DNA of 64,000 nt from Lasiosphaeris hirsuta (GCA_030549175.1 JAUKUA010000006.1:4464001-4528000); one strand, 5' to 3'; shown: positions 12,501 to 21,543, counted from the first letter of the stretch. Notes: a model not told the origin generated them from the letters alone. Program-made: numbers and translations.

Positions 12501-13145
12501 GACACGGCCGGAAACAGAGCAGCAGAGGGCTTTGCCGAAGAGCGTCTCCTTCCCTTCTTCCACGACGACCTGAGGCGATTGGACAAAATGGTGTGCTCGG
12601 TACCCGACTTCCCTCGACCAGGCATCGAGTTCCGCCACGTGCTCAACATCAGCCAGCAGCCGGGTGGTTTGGCCCTGTGCGCATCTCTGCTGCAAGCGCA
12701 CTTCACCGGCGACTGGGCCAAGATTGATGCGGTAGTGTGTTGCGAGGCCGGCGGCTACGTGTTTGCGTCAGCGCTCGCGTTGGTGGTCAATGTTCCCCTG
12801 GTCTTGATTCGCGAAGGCGGCAAGCTTCCTCCACCGACCGTTACCGCTCTCAAATCGTCATCGCACATCTCGTCTGTGCCCAAAGGCTTGGGGGAGAAGA
12901 ATATCGAGATGGGGCGGGACGTGATGCCAAGAGGCGCCTCGGTGGTGGTGGTGGACGATGTGCTTGCCACGGGGAAGACGCTCTGCGCAGTGCTGCAGCT
13001 ATTGGTCGAAGGGGGCGTGGGGGTAGAAGACGTGAGCGTAATGGCTGTAGCCGAGTTTCCTGTCCACCGTGGCCGTGAGTTGTTGCGCCGCGGCGGCTTT
13101 GGCAAAGTCAAAGTTCAGAGCTTGTTGATCTTTGACGGCCTCTAA
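9588..13145 (+). CDS. four-domain fusion: methyltransferase, FAD oxidoreductase, PMVK-like kinase, APRT-like PRTase
   Basis: Single-exon 1185-residue protein; the ATG at 9588 has an excellent context (CACCATGG). Domains in order: (1) about 60-250, SAM-methyltransferase-like fold with LEVGPG at 67-72. (2) about 295-740, FAD-linked oxidase with GGGHSG at 329-334, a PLGARPSVGAGLWLQGGIGH stretch at 391-410 and a berberine-bridge-type end (LKHTFDPQNV, 724-733). (3) about 748-890, P-loop kinase resembling animal-type phosphomevalonate kinase: SGESCAGKDF (756-765), LLGDRAYKEQHR (805-816). (4) about 998-1180, phosphoribosyltransferase with PRPP loop VVVVDDVLATGKT (1119-1131) and an adenine-PRTase-like layout. 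Residues 895-995 are a variable linker. Each catalytic signature appears intact. Substrates are unknown; phosphorylation and ribosylation of an oxidised or methylated base is only a guess. Confidence 0.85.
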   Translation: MATLHSLKSQLGFNSSDGSGERLSDAQYYGAAFDTFTPSSAYQNFIIPQLSQLVTTLLSSRTHISVLEVGPGPWTALKDLPIRLRQRIKRYAALQPNSLLATGLEEWFHSTSPLPSLEGPPDIRRIPFHLDGNQGGGYQGERFDLVLFCHSVHVYGISTGRWFVERALEMLDEQVEGGMVAVFHYDGLLEFDGLVCHTTASYPTGVLSVADDDEMLDCFSRLLVGFTINEATVRAGCRLVCRSKGRHEEADQSQLRFSSAEVMVAFTRRAVLLPELALMIPSGRVAYMLKNPQARLNDAALALKPESIPQIQQCVRWALTHGFSLTVLGGGHSGHCILPNMAAVDMGAFNKVHVLLAAGEDGDPGPIIVAEAGCTTGDIIRQAMAMGLTAPLGARPSVGAGLWLQGGIGHLARLHGLACDAIVGAVVVGVDSGAVLCVGHVPSSHWPAGATRPANESELLWAIKGAGTNFGIVVSVTFRAYAAPTYSVRNWVLPLRDSTEARRKLGEFDELVAKKLARNCSADAYLYWDDGHLRLGVTMFESSHEMIDTPSPKTAEIEKVFGPEDSSATVDGVGVFESEMYMSGMHGGHGGGKTSAFKRCLFLKNIGSAAMVGKLLEAVETRPSPLCYLHLLHGGGGAVSDVAGDATAFGCRDWEFACVITGVWPRGDDGTNSAQAVIRWVYTVAEEMLPLSSGAYGADLGPDPRDAALASTAFGPNRWRLARLKHTFDPQNVLAYACPLPRATEGRKARVMVAVSGESCAGKDFCAAAWVSLFTEKHLTARAVSISDVTKREYAIATGADLDRLLGDRAYKEQHRPALTAFFQAQVQRRPRLPEEHFLHVVNGATDVDVLFVTGMRDEAPVAAFSHLLPGSRLLGVRVEASEETRQFRRGCKGDGVVVGDGKTTGRNGESDQTDNRMGEMPSSPSSVSCAGASGMGGIGTLIRGGGRRPQLRARGGLLRDEEAPNFIFRNDTAGNRAAEGFAEERLLPFFHDDLRRLDKMVCSVPDFPRPGIEFRHVLNISQQPGGLALCASLLQAHFTGDWAKIDAVVCCEAGGYVFASALALVVNVPLVLIREGGKLPPPTVTALKSSSHISSVPKGLGEKNIEMGRDVMPRGASVVVVDDVLATGKTLCAVLQLLVEGGVGVEDVSVMAVAEFPVHRGRELLRRGGFGKVKVQSLLIFDGL

Positions 13146-14209
13146 ATCACAAAAGGTAGCAAAAAATTCCAAGAATGACTATCTACTGCTGTTGGGAGTG
13201 GGGCACCCCCAGGCGCGGTCCTGCGCCTGGCACAGGCCACTTGGGCCAGTGCTCCAGCCCACCACCATTTCCCGCTCGTAGGTGCAGATCCATCCCCAAG
13301 ACCTGGCACCTACTTGGAATAGCAGATAGTAGCAAATACAGCATTTGCCACCACAACAGCTGCCCTGTGTTTGTTTGACTAGGTCTACGTAAAGTGAGAC
13401 CCGCCTGGTCTCTAGATACCTCGCCTGCGGGCCTCTGCCCCGATAGGATCTTTTCCAATACCTCGGAAGTTCCGTAATCCCGTCCCTTTCGCTCAATGGC
13501 AGTGGACCCAACGACTAACGTTTGTTTTCCCTGCAGTGTCGCCGTCAATCGCGCTTAGTTCACCTCGTACACCCGTTTCGATGGAACTTACACCACTAAA
13601 GGCTTGGGAACTACACAAAGCTGACTACGAAAATGCTTAACTATGACACTAGCGCGGCATTTCTACTAAAATCTCGCATTTCCGACCCAAAGTCGACCGA
13701 TATATCCATCCGTACTTAATTAAGTCCGGCGCTTCCGGTCGGACTAGAACTTGAAGAAGTCGGTCTGCATCTCTTCGATGTCAGATTGGAATTTGTTGAA
13801 GAAGTCGGTCTGAAGCTCTTTGAGGTCAGACTGGAACTTGTTGGAGAAGCCGGTCTGGAACTTTATGATGTCAGGCGGGAGCTTGCAAGGGTCGGTCTGG
13901 AAGGGATCGATCCGGGGGTCCGAGTCTTCAACAACTTGACCCTGGTCGATCCTATTTTTAAATGCGAACCCCGTTACAGCGTACGCTGCTAGTGTAGTAT
14001 TGAAATAGCACCCAGTATTGCTAGCCCCAAAAAGAGTGCGCAGGGGTGTTTTCCCCCTTTGAAGTTGGGCTTATTAGAGGTGGGAACCCCTTCAACTTTC
14101 TCGCGGTCAGGGGGGCGAGCTCTTCGGAGCCAACGGCTGCACTCTTGACGGCATAACCCCCCAACAAACCTAAACAAATACCCACAGCACATGCAGTGCC
14201 ATTTTGATA
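13146..14209. other. intergenic after the fusion gene
   Basis: Apart from the multi-hairpin repeat copy at 13190-13362, no gene is supported. Around 13750-13925 there are imperfect direct repeats built on a GGTCTG..CT pattern (for example GAAGTCGGTCTG at about 13755 and 13801) that create a repetitive ORF; I regard it as non-genic. Confidence 0.5.
13190..13362 (-). repeat. multi-hairpin dispersed repeat, copy B (inverted)
   Basis: Read on the minus strand this matches copy A at 3785-3955 over its whole length. Shared strings include TATCTGCT, GTAGGTGC, TGGTGGGCTGGAGCAC, GGCCTGTGC and GTGCCCCACTCCCAAC. The paired arms are kept although many single bases differ. It starts about 45 bp after the stop codon of the fusion gene. 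Confidence 0.7.
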
Positions 14210-14350
14210 AAGCTTCTGAGTGCAGTACAATCCAACCCTGGCTTGTTTGTTAGGCCGTGACACTCCCAACACGACAGGCACTGGAGCCCCGACAAGGCAT
14301 TTGAAGCATAATAAAAGGCATCTTTGGTATTTAACAAGGCCTTCTAGGAC
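14210..14350 (+). repeat. relic repeat arm A, upstream side of the SMP-30-like gene
   Basis: The strings ACAATCCAACCCTGG and CTTGTTTGTTAGGC reappear, inverted and diverged, near 16125-16175 (ACAATCTAACCCTGG, TTCTTGTTAGCG). Similar low-identity matching continues through ACAAGGC and AAAAGGCATCT blocks. The two arms flank the SMP-30-like gene. A T run follows at about 14410-14432. Confidence 0.45.
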
Positions 14351-14606
14351 CCCAAATACTCCATTTTAAATACAAAAATGATATTTTTACTGCTCGAAAG
14401 CCTTCCCTCGACTTTTTTTTTTTTTTTTTTTTCAACGGCTACGGCAAGCTGATCGCGCCGAGCATCTTCGACCCCGGCTGGATTTTGCCACGATACCGTT
14501 CTGCAGATGTGTATCAACCCTAGCTTGGATTACCCTTATTCCAACTGGCCACAGCACGCCAAGTGACCCTTTTGGAAACGTAAACACTACTTCTACTCTC
14601 TCTCCT

Positions 14607-15593
14607 CTATAGCTCAATAGCAACAACGCCCTCATTAACAAGGGTAAAATCAGCCAAAAACTCGCCCCCATTCGTCACATACAAGGTGTTCTTCTGCTTC
14701 CGACTCCCCCTGCCCCACGCACAAGCCGTCGGGTTCAACAACTTGGTCGTGTTATTCACGACCAACTGGTTCGCCCCCGGCAGCTTCACCCCAATGGCAT
14801 AGCTCGGATGCGAGGCAACCCAGACCCTCCCCTGGCCGTTATTCAAGTCGAGCGCAATGTCATCGTAGACGACATCAGCGCCGGCATCCGCCGCCTCTGA
14901 CAGCACCTCAATGGCGCCCACCTTATTACCGTTAAAATCCACCGCCACCTTGCCCAAGAACCCCTGCGCCGAGTTGGTAAAGTACAGGTACGACCCCTGG
15001 GCCTTAAGGCCATTAATACCAAGATGCGCCGTCTCGGTGGGCGCGAGCAGCGGCGACGAGAAGGCAACACTACTAGCACCCGTGACCAAATCGACCCTCC
15101 ACACGGCGCCGGCAGCCGAGTCGGCGGCGAGCAGCAGGCGGGGGTTGGTCGGGTGGCGCGCGATACCGTTAAAGATGGTGGAATTGGCAATCTGCGCGAC
15201 AAACTTGACGCGCTGGGCGGCCGGCTTGGTGAAGTCGACGGTCCACACGGCGAGGGTTCCCGGGATGGCGCGCGTGGCGAAGAGGTCCCAGTCGGCAACG
15301 ACAACGGCGAAGACGTCGGGCGCGATCTCGGCGATGCCCGAGATGCCCGTCGCGTTGCTGGGGCTCGCGAAGGTGTGCACCACGTCGGCGGCCGGGGCGG
15401 AGATCAGCGGGTTAATGGAGTACAGGTGCGGCACGCTCATGGAGGTGATGAGCAGGCGGGAGTTGGAGCGCACCGCGATGTTCTCGATGAAGTGGTTGGG
15501 CGGGAAGGTGTAGATGTTGCGGATCGGCGGGCTAGCCTGCGTGGCGGCGGCGGATGAGGCCCATAGGGCTAGTGTGGCGATGGAGAATCTCAT
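14607..15593 (-). CDS. secreted SMP-30/gluconolactonase-like beta-propeller
   Basis: Intron-less, 328 residues. Residues 1-18 form a signal peptide (MRFSIATLALWASSAAAT), so the protein is predicted to enter the secretory pathway. The rest has the repetitive beta-strand pattern of a six-bladed SMP-30/NHL-like propeller: FIENIAVRSN near the start, FNGIARHPTNPRLLLAAD near 145, a GVWRVDL-like blade, LGINGLK near 205 and TNGGEFLADF near the end. Several N-x-S/T sites are present. Relatives in fungi include secreted lactonases and the hetero-Diels-Alder enzymes of tropolone clusters (AsR5/EupF type, known from literature), so a metabolite role is possible given its neighbours, but sequence alone does not assign a reaction. 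A TATAAAA box lies 64 bp upstream. Confidence 0.8.
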   Translation of the reverse strand: MRFSIATLALWASSAAATQASPPIRNIYTFPPNHFIENIAVRSNSRLLITSMSVPHLYSINPLISAPAADVVHTFASPSNATGISGIAEIAPDVFAVVVADWDLFATRAIPGTLAVWTVDFTKPAAQRVKFVAQIANSTIFNGIARHPTNPRLLLAADSAAGAVWRVDLVTGASSVAFSSPLLAPTETAHLGINGLKAQGSYLYFTNSAQGFLGKVAVDFNGNKVGAIEVLSEAADAGADVVYDDIALDLNNGQGRVWVASHPSYAIGVKLPGANQLVVNNTTKLLNPTACAWGRGSRKQKNTLYVTNGGEFLADFTLVNEGVVAIEL

Positions 15594-15656
15594 CTTTGGG
15601 GATTGGGTGGGGATGCATTCGCAGAGGTGGGCTGGTGGAAACGGAACATGGTCTGG

Positions 15657-15663
15657 TTTTATA
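15657..15663 (-). promoter_or_regulatory. TATA box of the SMP-30-like gene
   Basis: The minus strand reads TATAAAA 64-70 bp upstream of the ATG at 15593, a usual spacing for a fungal TATA element with a short leader. Confidence 0.5.
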
Positions 15664-16009
15664 GGGGTATTCTTGTTCCTCAGCTGTGGGAGATGAAAAT
15701 TGGCACGGTCGGACTCTAAATCAATAGTGGAATACGTGCCATGGAACTGGAAATGAGATTTTTACTTTGCTAGCTGCCGTACCAATTAGCACCACGGTAC
15801 GCCATGTTGGAGGAGCCCGAGGCTCGGATCCCCTGACCCCTCAGCTATGGCTGCATTCAGTAAGGTGGCCGCTAGCAGCTACATACGATCCAACGATTGT
15901 TTTTTTTTGTTAGCGTATGACTTTCCCCTCTGCCGAGGGCCTAGAGGGCGATTTTTGAAGCCCTTTCTAGCATCAAAACGGCATTTCTACGGGTTCGAAA
16001 TGCACATTA

Positions 16010-16180
16010 GGTAACTGATAAGGCCTCCCTGCCATCATAAAGGGCATCTAGGGCATTTAAAAGGCCTTCCTGAGAGTCAAAAGGGTATAATTGATACTTT
16101 GAGAGGCCTGTCCCATGGGCACGACAAGCTTTAGAGTCCCACGCTAACAAGAAAACCAGGGTTAGATTGTACAACCCTGG
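16010..16180 (-). repeat. relic repeat arm B, inverted relative to arm A
   Basis: Inverted, diverged match to 14210-14350 (see that entry). The pair encloses the SMP-30-like gene at about 1.7 kb spacing. Similarity is roughly 70 percent by eye over the best 80 bases. Confidence 0.45.
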
Positions 16181-16639
16181 AAAACATGTCAAAGCCAAAC
16201 CCGGGCTAGGGTTATGTCCGGTACACATTGGAGACTGAGCTCGTATTCTTTAGACTAGAACATTTTCCAAGACATTATCTAACTCCTTTTAAACTGCACG
16301 CTCTTATGTTCCATGTATCACTGAGCGAAGGATAAGCTAGATCCCCGCCTTTGGGCGCGGTTATTTATTGACTCTGACCACAACAAGGCGCTAGATGCGG
16401 TCCCGTGACCCCGTTTTACTTGAGGGAAAGTATTGTTCTGCATTGGATTAAAGTGAATGAAGGGAGGGGTGGCCCGATGCCAAGAGGTGGCGTCCCTTTC
16501 TCCGCAGTTATCACGGTATTCAACAGGCAGCTGAATGTGTCACAACCAAAGACGTAATAACTGATCCGTGTTGCACCAAGTATCAATTTTCCCCACCAAT
16601 AACCAGAACGTTACAAGAGACAAAACTACAACGTAGTCA

Positions 16640-17710
16640 ATGTATCGGTACGAGCCACTACTTCAGGTGGGCTCAGGCATAGTGCCCAGCATCCAGCTGC
16701 TGACGATCTTTCCCAAGAAAGATCAAGATGCCATCCGGGTTGAGCTCCACGTCACCGCTCTATCTCCAACAACGCCACCTGAATACGAAGCTCTTTCGTA
16801 TTTTTGGGGACCCAAGACAACCGGGGCTCGGTCGAGATTGCGTCCACTGCATCCAAGCAGGATTCAAACTTCGCCCTGGCCGTCACACACAACCTATAGG
16901 TCGCGCTTCGCTACCTGTGCTTGGAGGACTCCCCCAGGTGCAAGTGGATTGATACAATATGTATTGATCAGAGCAACTTGGAGGAAAGGAGCGGTCAAGT
17001 TGCCGTCATGGGAGACATCTTCAAGCTAGCAACTCGCGTCGTCGTTTGGCTAGGCCCCGAAGACGACACAAGCAACACGGCGTGCGAACTGCTAGCTGCC
17101 GTCTCCGAAGAGGGCGCATCTTCCGGGCAGCCATGCACCGTGAAACCCAAGCCCGGTTCCAAAAGCACGGCAGAGCAGCTCCATCGAAGCAACTGGTACC
17201 TATTCGATAGCTGCCAGTCTGAGGCTGTCTACGCTTTGCTGCATAGGCCATGGTTCAAGCGAGTATGGATCCTGCAGGAGATTGGACTGGCCAGCCCAAC
17301 CACCATTATTATATGCGGAAAGAAGACAATTCCCTGGTTACAATTCAAGGAAGCCTTGCGCTTTATTTGCGTGGAAGGATCCTCCCTGCCTCTGCCACGG
17401 GAGAAACCGTGGGACCTCTACCTCGATGCCACTTCGCGATGGATCACACCCTAGAAAAGCCTGGAAATTCTCCGATGCTGCGAGTTTAGCAACAGTAGCT
17501 CGGCGCTCAACCTTCCCAACTAGGTTCTCGATCTTTCGCTCCCACTATCATCCACACAGCTCGAGAACCACGGCACTCACCTCTAGGGCGAACTGTAATC
17601 ATTCACAAAATGCGGACCTAGAGGCACCCGACGACCCTAGAGTACCATGGCCAGCATCAATGTGGGTTATTCATTCTAGCTTCACTAAGTTATCTTCACT
17701 ATCCTGAGCG
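16640..17710 (+). pseudogene. HET-domain gene, broken
   Basis: HET-domain landmarks occur in order: PEYEALSYFWG near 16780-16808, CKWIDTICIDQSNLEER (16936-16990), VAVMGDIFKLATRVVVWLG and RPWFKRVWILQEIGLA (to about 17292). HET proteins mediate cell death in fungal incompatibility. This copy cannot be read through. The G run at about 16805-16810 has lost bases relative to the expected WGDP motif, a second slip occurs at the GGGG of 16823-16826, and an in-frame TAG lies at 16897-16899. The frame then ends at 17454, far short of the usual 500-700 residues, and decayed sequence follows. The ATG at 16640 looks original. Confidence 0.8.
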
Positions 17711-17944
17711 CTCCCGGCGATAGGCTCTTCCAAAGCCTCTTCAGTAGCTACCTTTTCTCCTGCCCCCTTGTCAGTTGCCTCTTCTGCTTTCTTGTTAATT
17801 CCCTCCCGCATAAAAAATTCTGTACCCCCCTATCTAGCCCTAACTTTCTGCCTCCTTTTCTTCGACCCCCTTTTCCTTCACCTCGTTGCCAGCTGTCTGA
17901 CTTTCCTATACCTCCTAGCTAGCTACCTCTCCTTCTCTTGTCGG

Positions 17945-19216
17945 TTACTCAGTAACCTCCTTTTTTTCCTGACGCTTCTCAGATTCCTCCTTCTCTTCCG
18001 GATATGCCTCCTTAGCACCCTTTTCAGCTGAATCCTTTTCAGTTGAATCCTTTTCAGTTGAATCCTTTTCAGTTGAATCCTTTTCAGTTGAACCCTTTTC
18101 AGTTGAATCCTTTTCAGTTGAATCCTTTTCAGTTGAACCCTTTTCAGTTGAATCCTTTTCAGTTGAATCCTTTTCAGTTGAATCCTTTTCAGTTGAACCC
18201 TTTTCAGTTGAATCCTTTTCAGTTGAATCCTTTTCAGTTGAACCCTTTTCAGTTGAATCCTTTTCAGCTGAATTCTTTTCAGCTGAACCTTTTTCAGCTG
18301 AATCTTTTTCAGCTGACTTTGAAGTTCTATCTACCTCGTCCTCCTTTTTTACCCACCCGAGATATCTCGCCGTACCAGGTCTCTTTGGCATACTATTTTT
18401 GGGTGCCGGCAGGGAACTCTTGTTCTTCTCAAAGAGCAGCTTGACCACACCGACATGGCCGCCGAGGATGGCGGCCTTCAGTGCTGTCATCCCCTCGCCG
18501 CTCTGTATCGTTGCGTCTGCGTCCTCGGCGAGGAGGAGAGCGACCACGTCAACATGGCCATTGGTTGCAGCCGCGAGGAGTGCCGTCCGTCCACCATTGT
18601 TCGTTTCGTTTATCTGCTGCAGCTTCTTCTGAGGGATGGGGTCATGATGTTGGAGAAGCAGATTCACCACCTTGGTGTGTCCTCCATCCGCGGCCAGGAA
18701 CAAGGGCGTTCCCTCCAAGCTTTCTGCTCTGTGCTTCACGTGCAGCGCCTCTGTCTTGTTCTTTCGAACGAGCTTCCGAACAATGGCCTTGACCACCTTG
18801 AGATGACCAGCAACCGAGGCGGCGCCTAGCGGTGTCCAATTCTCCCTGTACTCTCTGGTGACATCGATGTCTTCCTCCCGGAGGAGGACCTCGGCCACCG
18901 CTGCATGGTCGCCGCTGAGAGCTGCTCGCAACGCCGTGAATCCGTCAAGGCTTTGTTGATTCACGGCGGCTTTTGATTTTAATCTATCACCGACAGGGGG
19001 TTGATACTCGAGCAGCAGCTCAACCACTTCCGCGTGGCCATTACTTGCAGCCAAAATCAAGGGTGTGCGGCCACGTTCGTCTGCTTCGTTGATGTTGATA
19101 TTCGGCTCTTCGAGAAGCAGCTCAATCAAGTTGGCGTGCCCATTGGTTGCGGCCGTTCCCAGATGGAATGGGTTCTGATCCGTTGTCTCTGGCTTGGCGT
19201 TGCTTTCGCTTGACAT
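17945..19216 (-). CDS. ankyrin-repeat protein with a 20-unit STEKD tail
   Basis: Intron-less, 423 residues, ATG at 19216. Residues 15-290 hold about seven ankyrin repeats with the usual G-x-TPL-x-AA-x-GH and VV-x-LLL signatures (for example RGRTPLILAASNGHAEVVEL and GGRTALLAAATNGHVDVVAL). A basic stretch ending in GWVKKEDEVDRTSK links to 20 pentads of S-(A/T)-E-K-(D/G/N), followed by a Glu/Lys-rich end. There is no signal peptide or membrane segment. Ankyrin arrays bind proteins; in fungi such arrays are common as NLR sensor parts, and this gene lies between a dead HET gene and an NLR, but no NACHT or effector domain is attached. Function unknown; the tail is charged and probably extended. Confidence 0.8.
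   Translation of the reverse strand: MSSESNAKPETTDQNPFHLGTAATNGHANLIELLLEEPNININEADERGRTPLILAASNGHAEVVELLLEYQPPVGDRLKSKAAVNQQSLDGFTALRAALSGDHAAVAEVLLREEDIDVTREYRENWTPLGAASVAGHLKVVKAIVRKLVRKNKTEALHVKHRAESLEGTPLFLAADGGHTKVVNLLLQHHDPIPQKKLQQINETNNGGRTALLAAATNGHVDVVALLLAEDADATIQSGEGMTALKAAILGGHVGVVKLLFEKNKSSLPAPKNSMPKRPGTARYLGWVKKEDEVDRTSKSAEKDSAEKGSAEKNSAEKDSTEKGSTEKDSTEKDSTEKGSTEKDSTEKDSTEKDSTEKGSTEKDSTEKDSTEKGSTEKDSTEKDSTEKDSTEKDSAEKGAKEAYPEEKEESEKRQEKKEVTE
18021..18320 (-). repeat. 15-bp coding minisatellite, 20 units
   Basis: The plus strand shows 20 tandem units of TTTTCAGTTGAATCC with few variants (C/T at the GCTG/GTTG position, AATCC/AACCC). In protein the last residue follows a higher-order pattern of G and D units. 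Because the unit is 15 bp, copy-number change keeps the frame, so the tail length is likely polymorphic. Confidence 0.95.
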
Positions 19217-20313
19217 GGTGCCCAAGGGCTTAGCACTGCTACTGAGTTGACAATTAGTTGTGGCTTCAAGTCGAAAGTGAACTAGTTGAAAATACCTTTG
19301 GATGGCAGAGATTGCGCCGAAGTACTTTTAGTAACCTCGCTGGCTAGCAAGCTCAACGAGGCGAGAGCAATATTCTGAGGGGGGGAGATGATGTTGAGTT
19401 TCCACTTGGTGATGCTGAGTGCGATGGAACAGGCTGTCGGGGAACCAGCTGGACGTTATAAATACCTACAGAAGGTCCCTCAAGTACCTCGTACCCAAGA
19501 TAGGTGAGTTGGCAGTAACAGGAGTGGAAAGAGCGGTCACAAGGAGGGACGTCAAAAATTCGCTCTAAGCTCGAGGCTGACAGGCAGGCCGATACGCTTG
19601 TCGAGTCCGACTCGGAGTACCCCACGATCAAATTCAGCAAGCACATCGCACTGCATATGCCGCCCATCATAAGATCGATAGGTGAACAATCATTCACCTG
19701 CCAGCCTTGCCTTTGCAGATATTCTGCAGGTAGAATATCTCATTGATTGACCTGTGGGGGAGGGACACGTTCCTAGCTTCGGCGCAAACCCGAAAACACC
19801 ATCATCTCCACGGGCATTGTGAGCCAACCGACCAGTTTTCACCCGCACCTATGCAGGCCGTTCAACTCAGTTGTAAAGCTACCGGCCCGCAACAGCGGCA
19901 GCTGCGGCTGAATCTGCGGCCTGCCTGCTCTCTATGTAACCTAACAGGGCTCCGAGCCTTTCATTTGCCAGGTTTATATCCCGTGCAGAGAAACAATGTC
20001 CAGAGGAGCCCTTGTTGCGAGAGCAGTCGGAGAAGCTCGGGACGTAGCTCGGTGTCCAAGAAGAAGCGTCAAAACCAGGTCTTGGATGAACGGAAGTGAC
20101 GATGGGGACGGCGAGACCAATAAGGGAGTGGGCTGTTGGAGACACTTTGGTCGCCAGGAAGTTGTTGTGGAAAGATTCACTTGTACCGTATAGGGTCGTT
20201 CCTCACGGCAAACTTTGATTTTTACGGTTGCCATGACTCCTACATAGCTACCCTCAATTCGATACCATACACGATATTTAGTCTCCTATCTCTGAACCCC
20301 CTAACAGCCACAA
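19217..20313. other. intergenic, no gene recognised
   Basis: About 1.1 kb. TTATAAATA at about 19454 lies some 230 bp upstream of the ankyrin gene and could serve it. Several short frames occur on both strands without recognisable domains. Confidence 0.45.
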
Positions 20314-20655
20314 TCAAGGAGCTGTCTTGAGCTCCTCCTCCTTCAGCCAGGTAGAGGGATCATCACCGAGCTCTAACAGGGCGGGATGCAGATTTTCTTT
20401 GTTGGCAGCCGCCAGCGCGTCCCTGGCCTCCTTTATTTCCTTCCTGAGTCCCTGAATTATTTCGATCAACTCCTTTACCCTTTTCTTTGCTGCCGCCACA
20501 AACGGAGTTACCTCGGCGTTGAGCTCCTGGGCGACATCCCTGGTCGTCTTGAAGGCATTGCTCAGGCCTTCGGCGTAGATGGGTGCCTCGACCTTGACTG
20601 ATTTGTCGTTGAATGTCTTTGGTTTCACGTAGGCTATCGCTTGCTTTGGCGGCAT
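20314..20655 (-). CDS. small coiled-coil protein
   Basis: 113 residues, ATG at 20655 (MPPKQAIAYVKPK). A longer open frame upstream passes through a GA/CT microsatellite and is better read as leader. The middle (about 50-95) is a charged heptad-like helix containing KRVKELIEIIQGLRKEIKEA, predicted to form a coiled coil. No signal peptide, membrane segment or known domain. It has the same orientation as the coiled-coil protein at 21544-22149. Function unknown. Confidence 0.55.
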   Translation of the reverse strand: MPPKQAIAYVKPKTFNDKSVKVEAPIYAEGLSNAFKTTRDVAQELNAEVTPFVAAAKKRVKELIEIIQGLRKEIKEARDALAAANKENLHPALLELGDDPSTWLKEEELKTAP

Positions 20656-20659
20656 ATTT

Positions 20660-20681
20660 GAGAGAGAGAGAGAGAGAGAGG
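20660..20681. repeat. (GA)n microsatellite in the 5' leader
   Basis: Eleven GA units, reading CT on the transcribed (minus) strand, 5 bp upstream of the start codon of the small coiled-coil gene. CT-rich leaders are common in filamentous fungi. Confidence 0.9.
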
Positions 20682-20880
20682 CTAGGTATTGATGGTTATG
20701 GTCAGCAAGTGTATTGGAGTGGCATATGACTTGAGCTGGCCTATACTGGTGGAAAAGGAAGGTAACCACTAACCTATATTTGTTGGGGGATTCGTTGTAC
20801 CTTTTCCGTGAGTAGCAGAGTCAAGTTTAGAGTCGGTCGTTAAGGTGGAAATTCGCTGTTCGGCTCGAGTGCTGAGCTCC

Positions 20881-20904
20881 TCTCTCTCTCTCTCTCTCTC
20901 TCTT
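20881..20904. repeat. (TC)n microsatellite
   Basis: About twelve TC units. Together with the GA run 200 bp away it forms an inverted pair of simple repeats capable of pairing. Confidence 0.9.
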
Positions 20905-21543
20905 TCTCACTCACCGTGCCTAAGAGCTTTAAATGCGATATAAAACCTTGCGGTCATTGGGTCGGGAAGCACGGCAACTATCAACGACTGCCGCATGTTT
21001 TCTCGTGAAGTTCCACAGCTGCTACTAGTAAGCCCTGTATCGTTTGAGTCTTTCTATTCGGTGAGATCACTGCAGAGAGATTGCATCAAGTCCGGGGCAC
21101 GCCAATTCACTCTCTATGAATCACCGCCCAGCCTCATCTTTCTATTAGCCCTCTTAGTCCAATTTCCGTGATGATCAAGGCAACCCGTAGTTCAGCTAGG
21201 CGAGGACAAAAAAAGATAACGGCAGGTCAGCCAACAGGAACTACAGCCCAATCAACACCTCCCTTCGGCTTACCCAATATGGCCTGCCAGCAATGACCAG
21301 GGGTGATGCCCCGGTGAGAGCGAGGCACCTGGCTTCCTTATCTGGGCTCGGTCCGAGAATCAACATCAAATAGTGATTGCAGGAGTGAGAAAGCGGGCCG
21401 AGAATGAGCGTCAAATGGTGGTTGCAGAAGTAGGAAACTGCTCCTTGATAAGCAGGCATTGGATATCATGAATCAAAAACTGAAATTGCAGTTTGCTACC
21501 GAGGTCGCACCTAACTATGATTCGCCAGAAAGCTCCGAGCCTG

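Larger units (their letters stand above)
15594..16639. other. intergenic with relic repeat arm B
   Basis: About 1 kb lacking a supported gene. It contains the SMP-30-like gene's TATA box and the second arm of an inverted relic repeat at 16010-16180. A stop-rich stretch follows up to the dead HET gene. Confidence 0.5.
20656..21543. other. intergenic with two GA/CT microsatellites
   Basis: The run at 20660-20681 lies directly upstream of the ATG at 20655; the opposite-phase run lies at 20881-20904. The rest shows no gene. Confidence 0.5.

Noticed and set aside
13786..13992. Repeat-like frame with LELVGEAGLEL-type pattern
   Set aside because: Created by short imperfect direct repeats in intergenic DNA; no start context or neighbours supporting a gene.
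18021..18320. Possible CRISPR-like array
   Set aside because: Units are contiguous without spacers and encode a protein tail; the host is eukaryotic.
18043..18444. Repetitive NPFQL frame on the plus strand
   Set aside because: Antisense reading of the STEKD minisatellite of the ankyrin gene.
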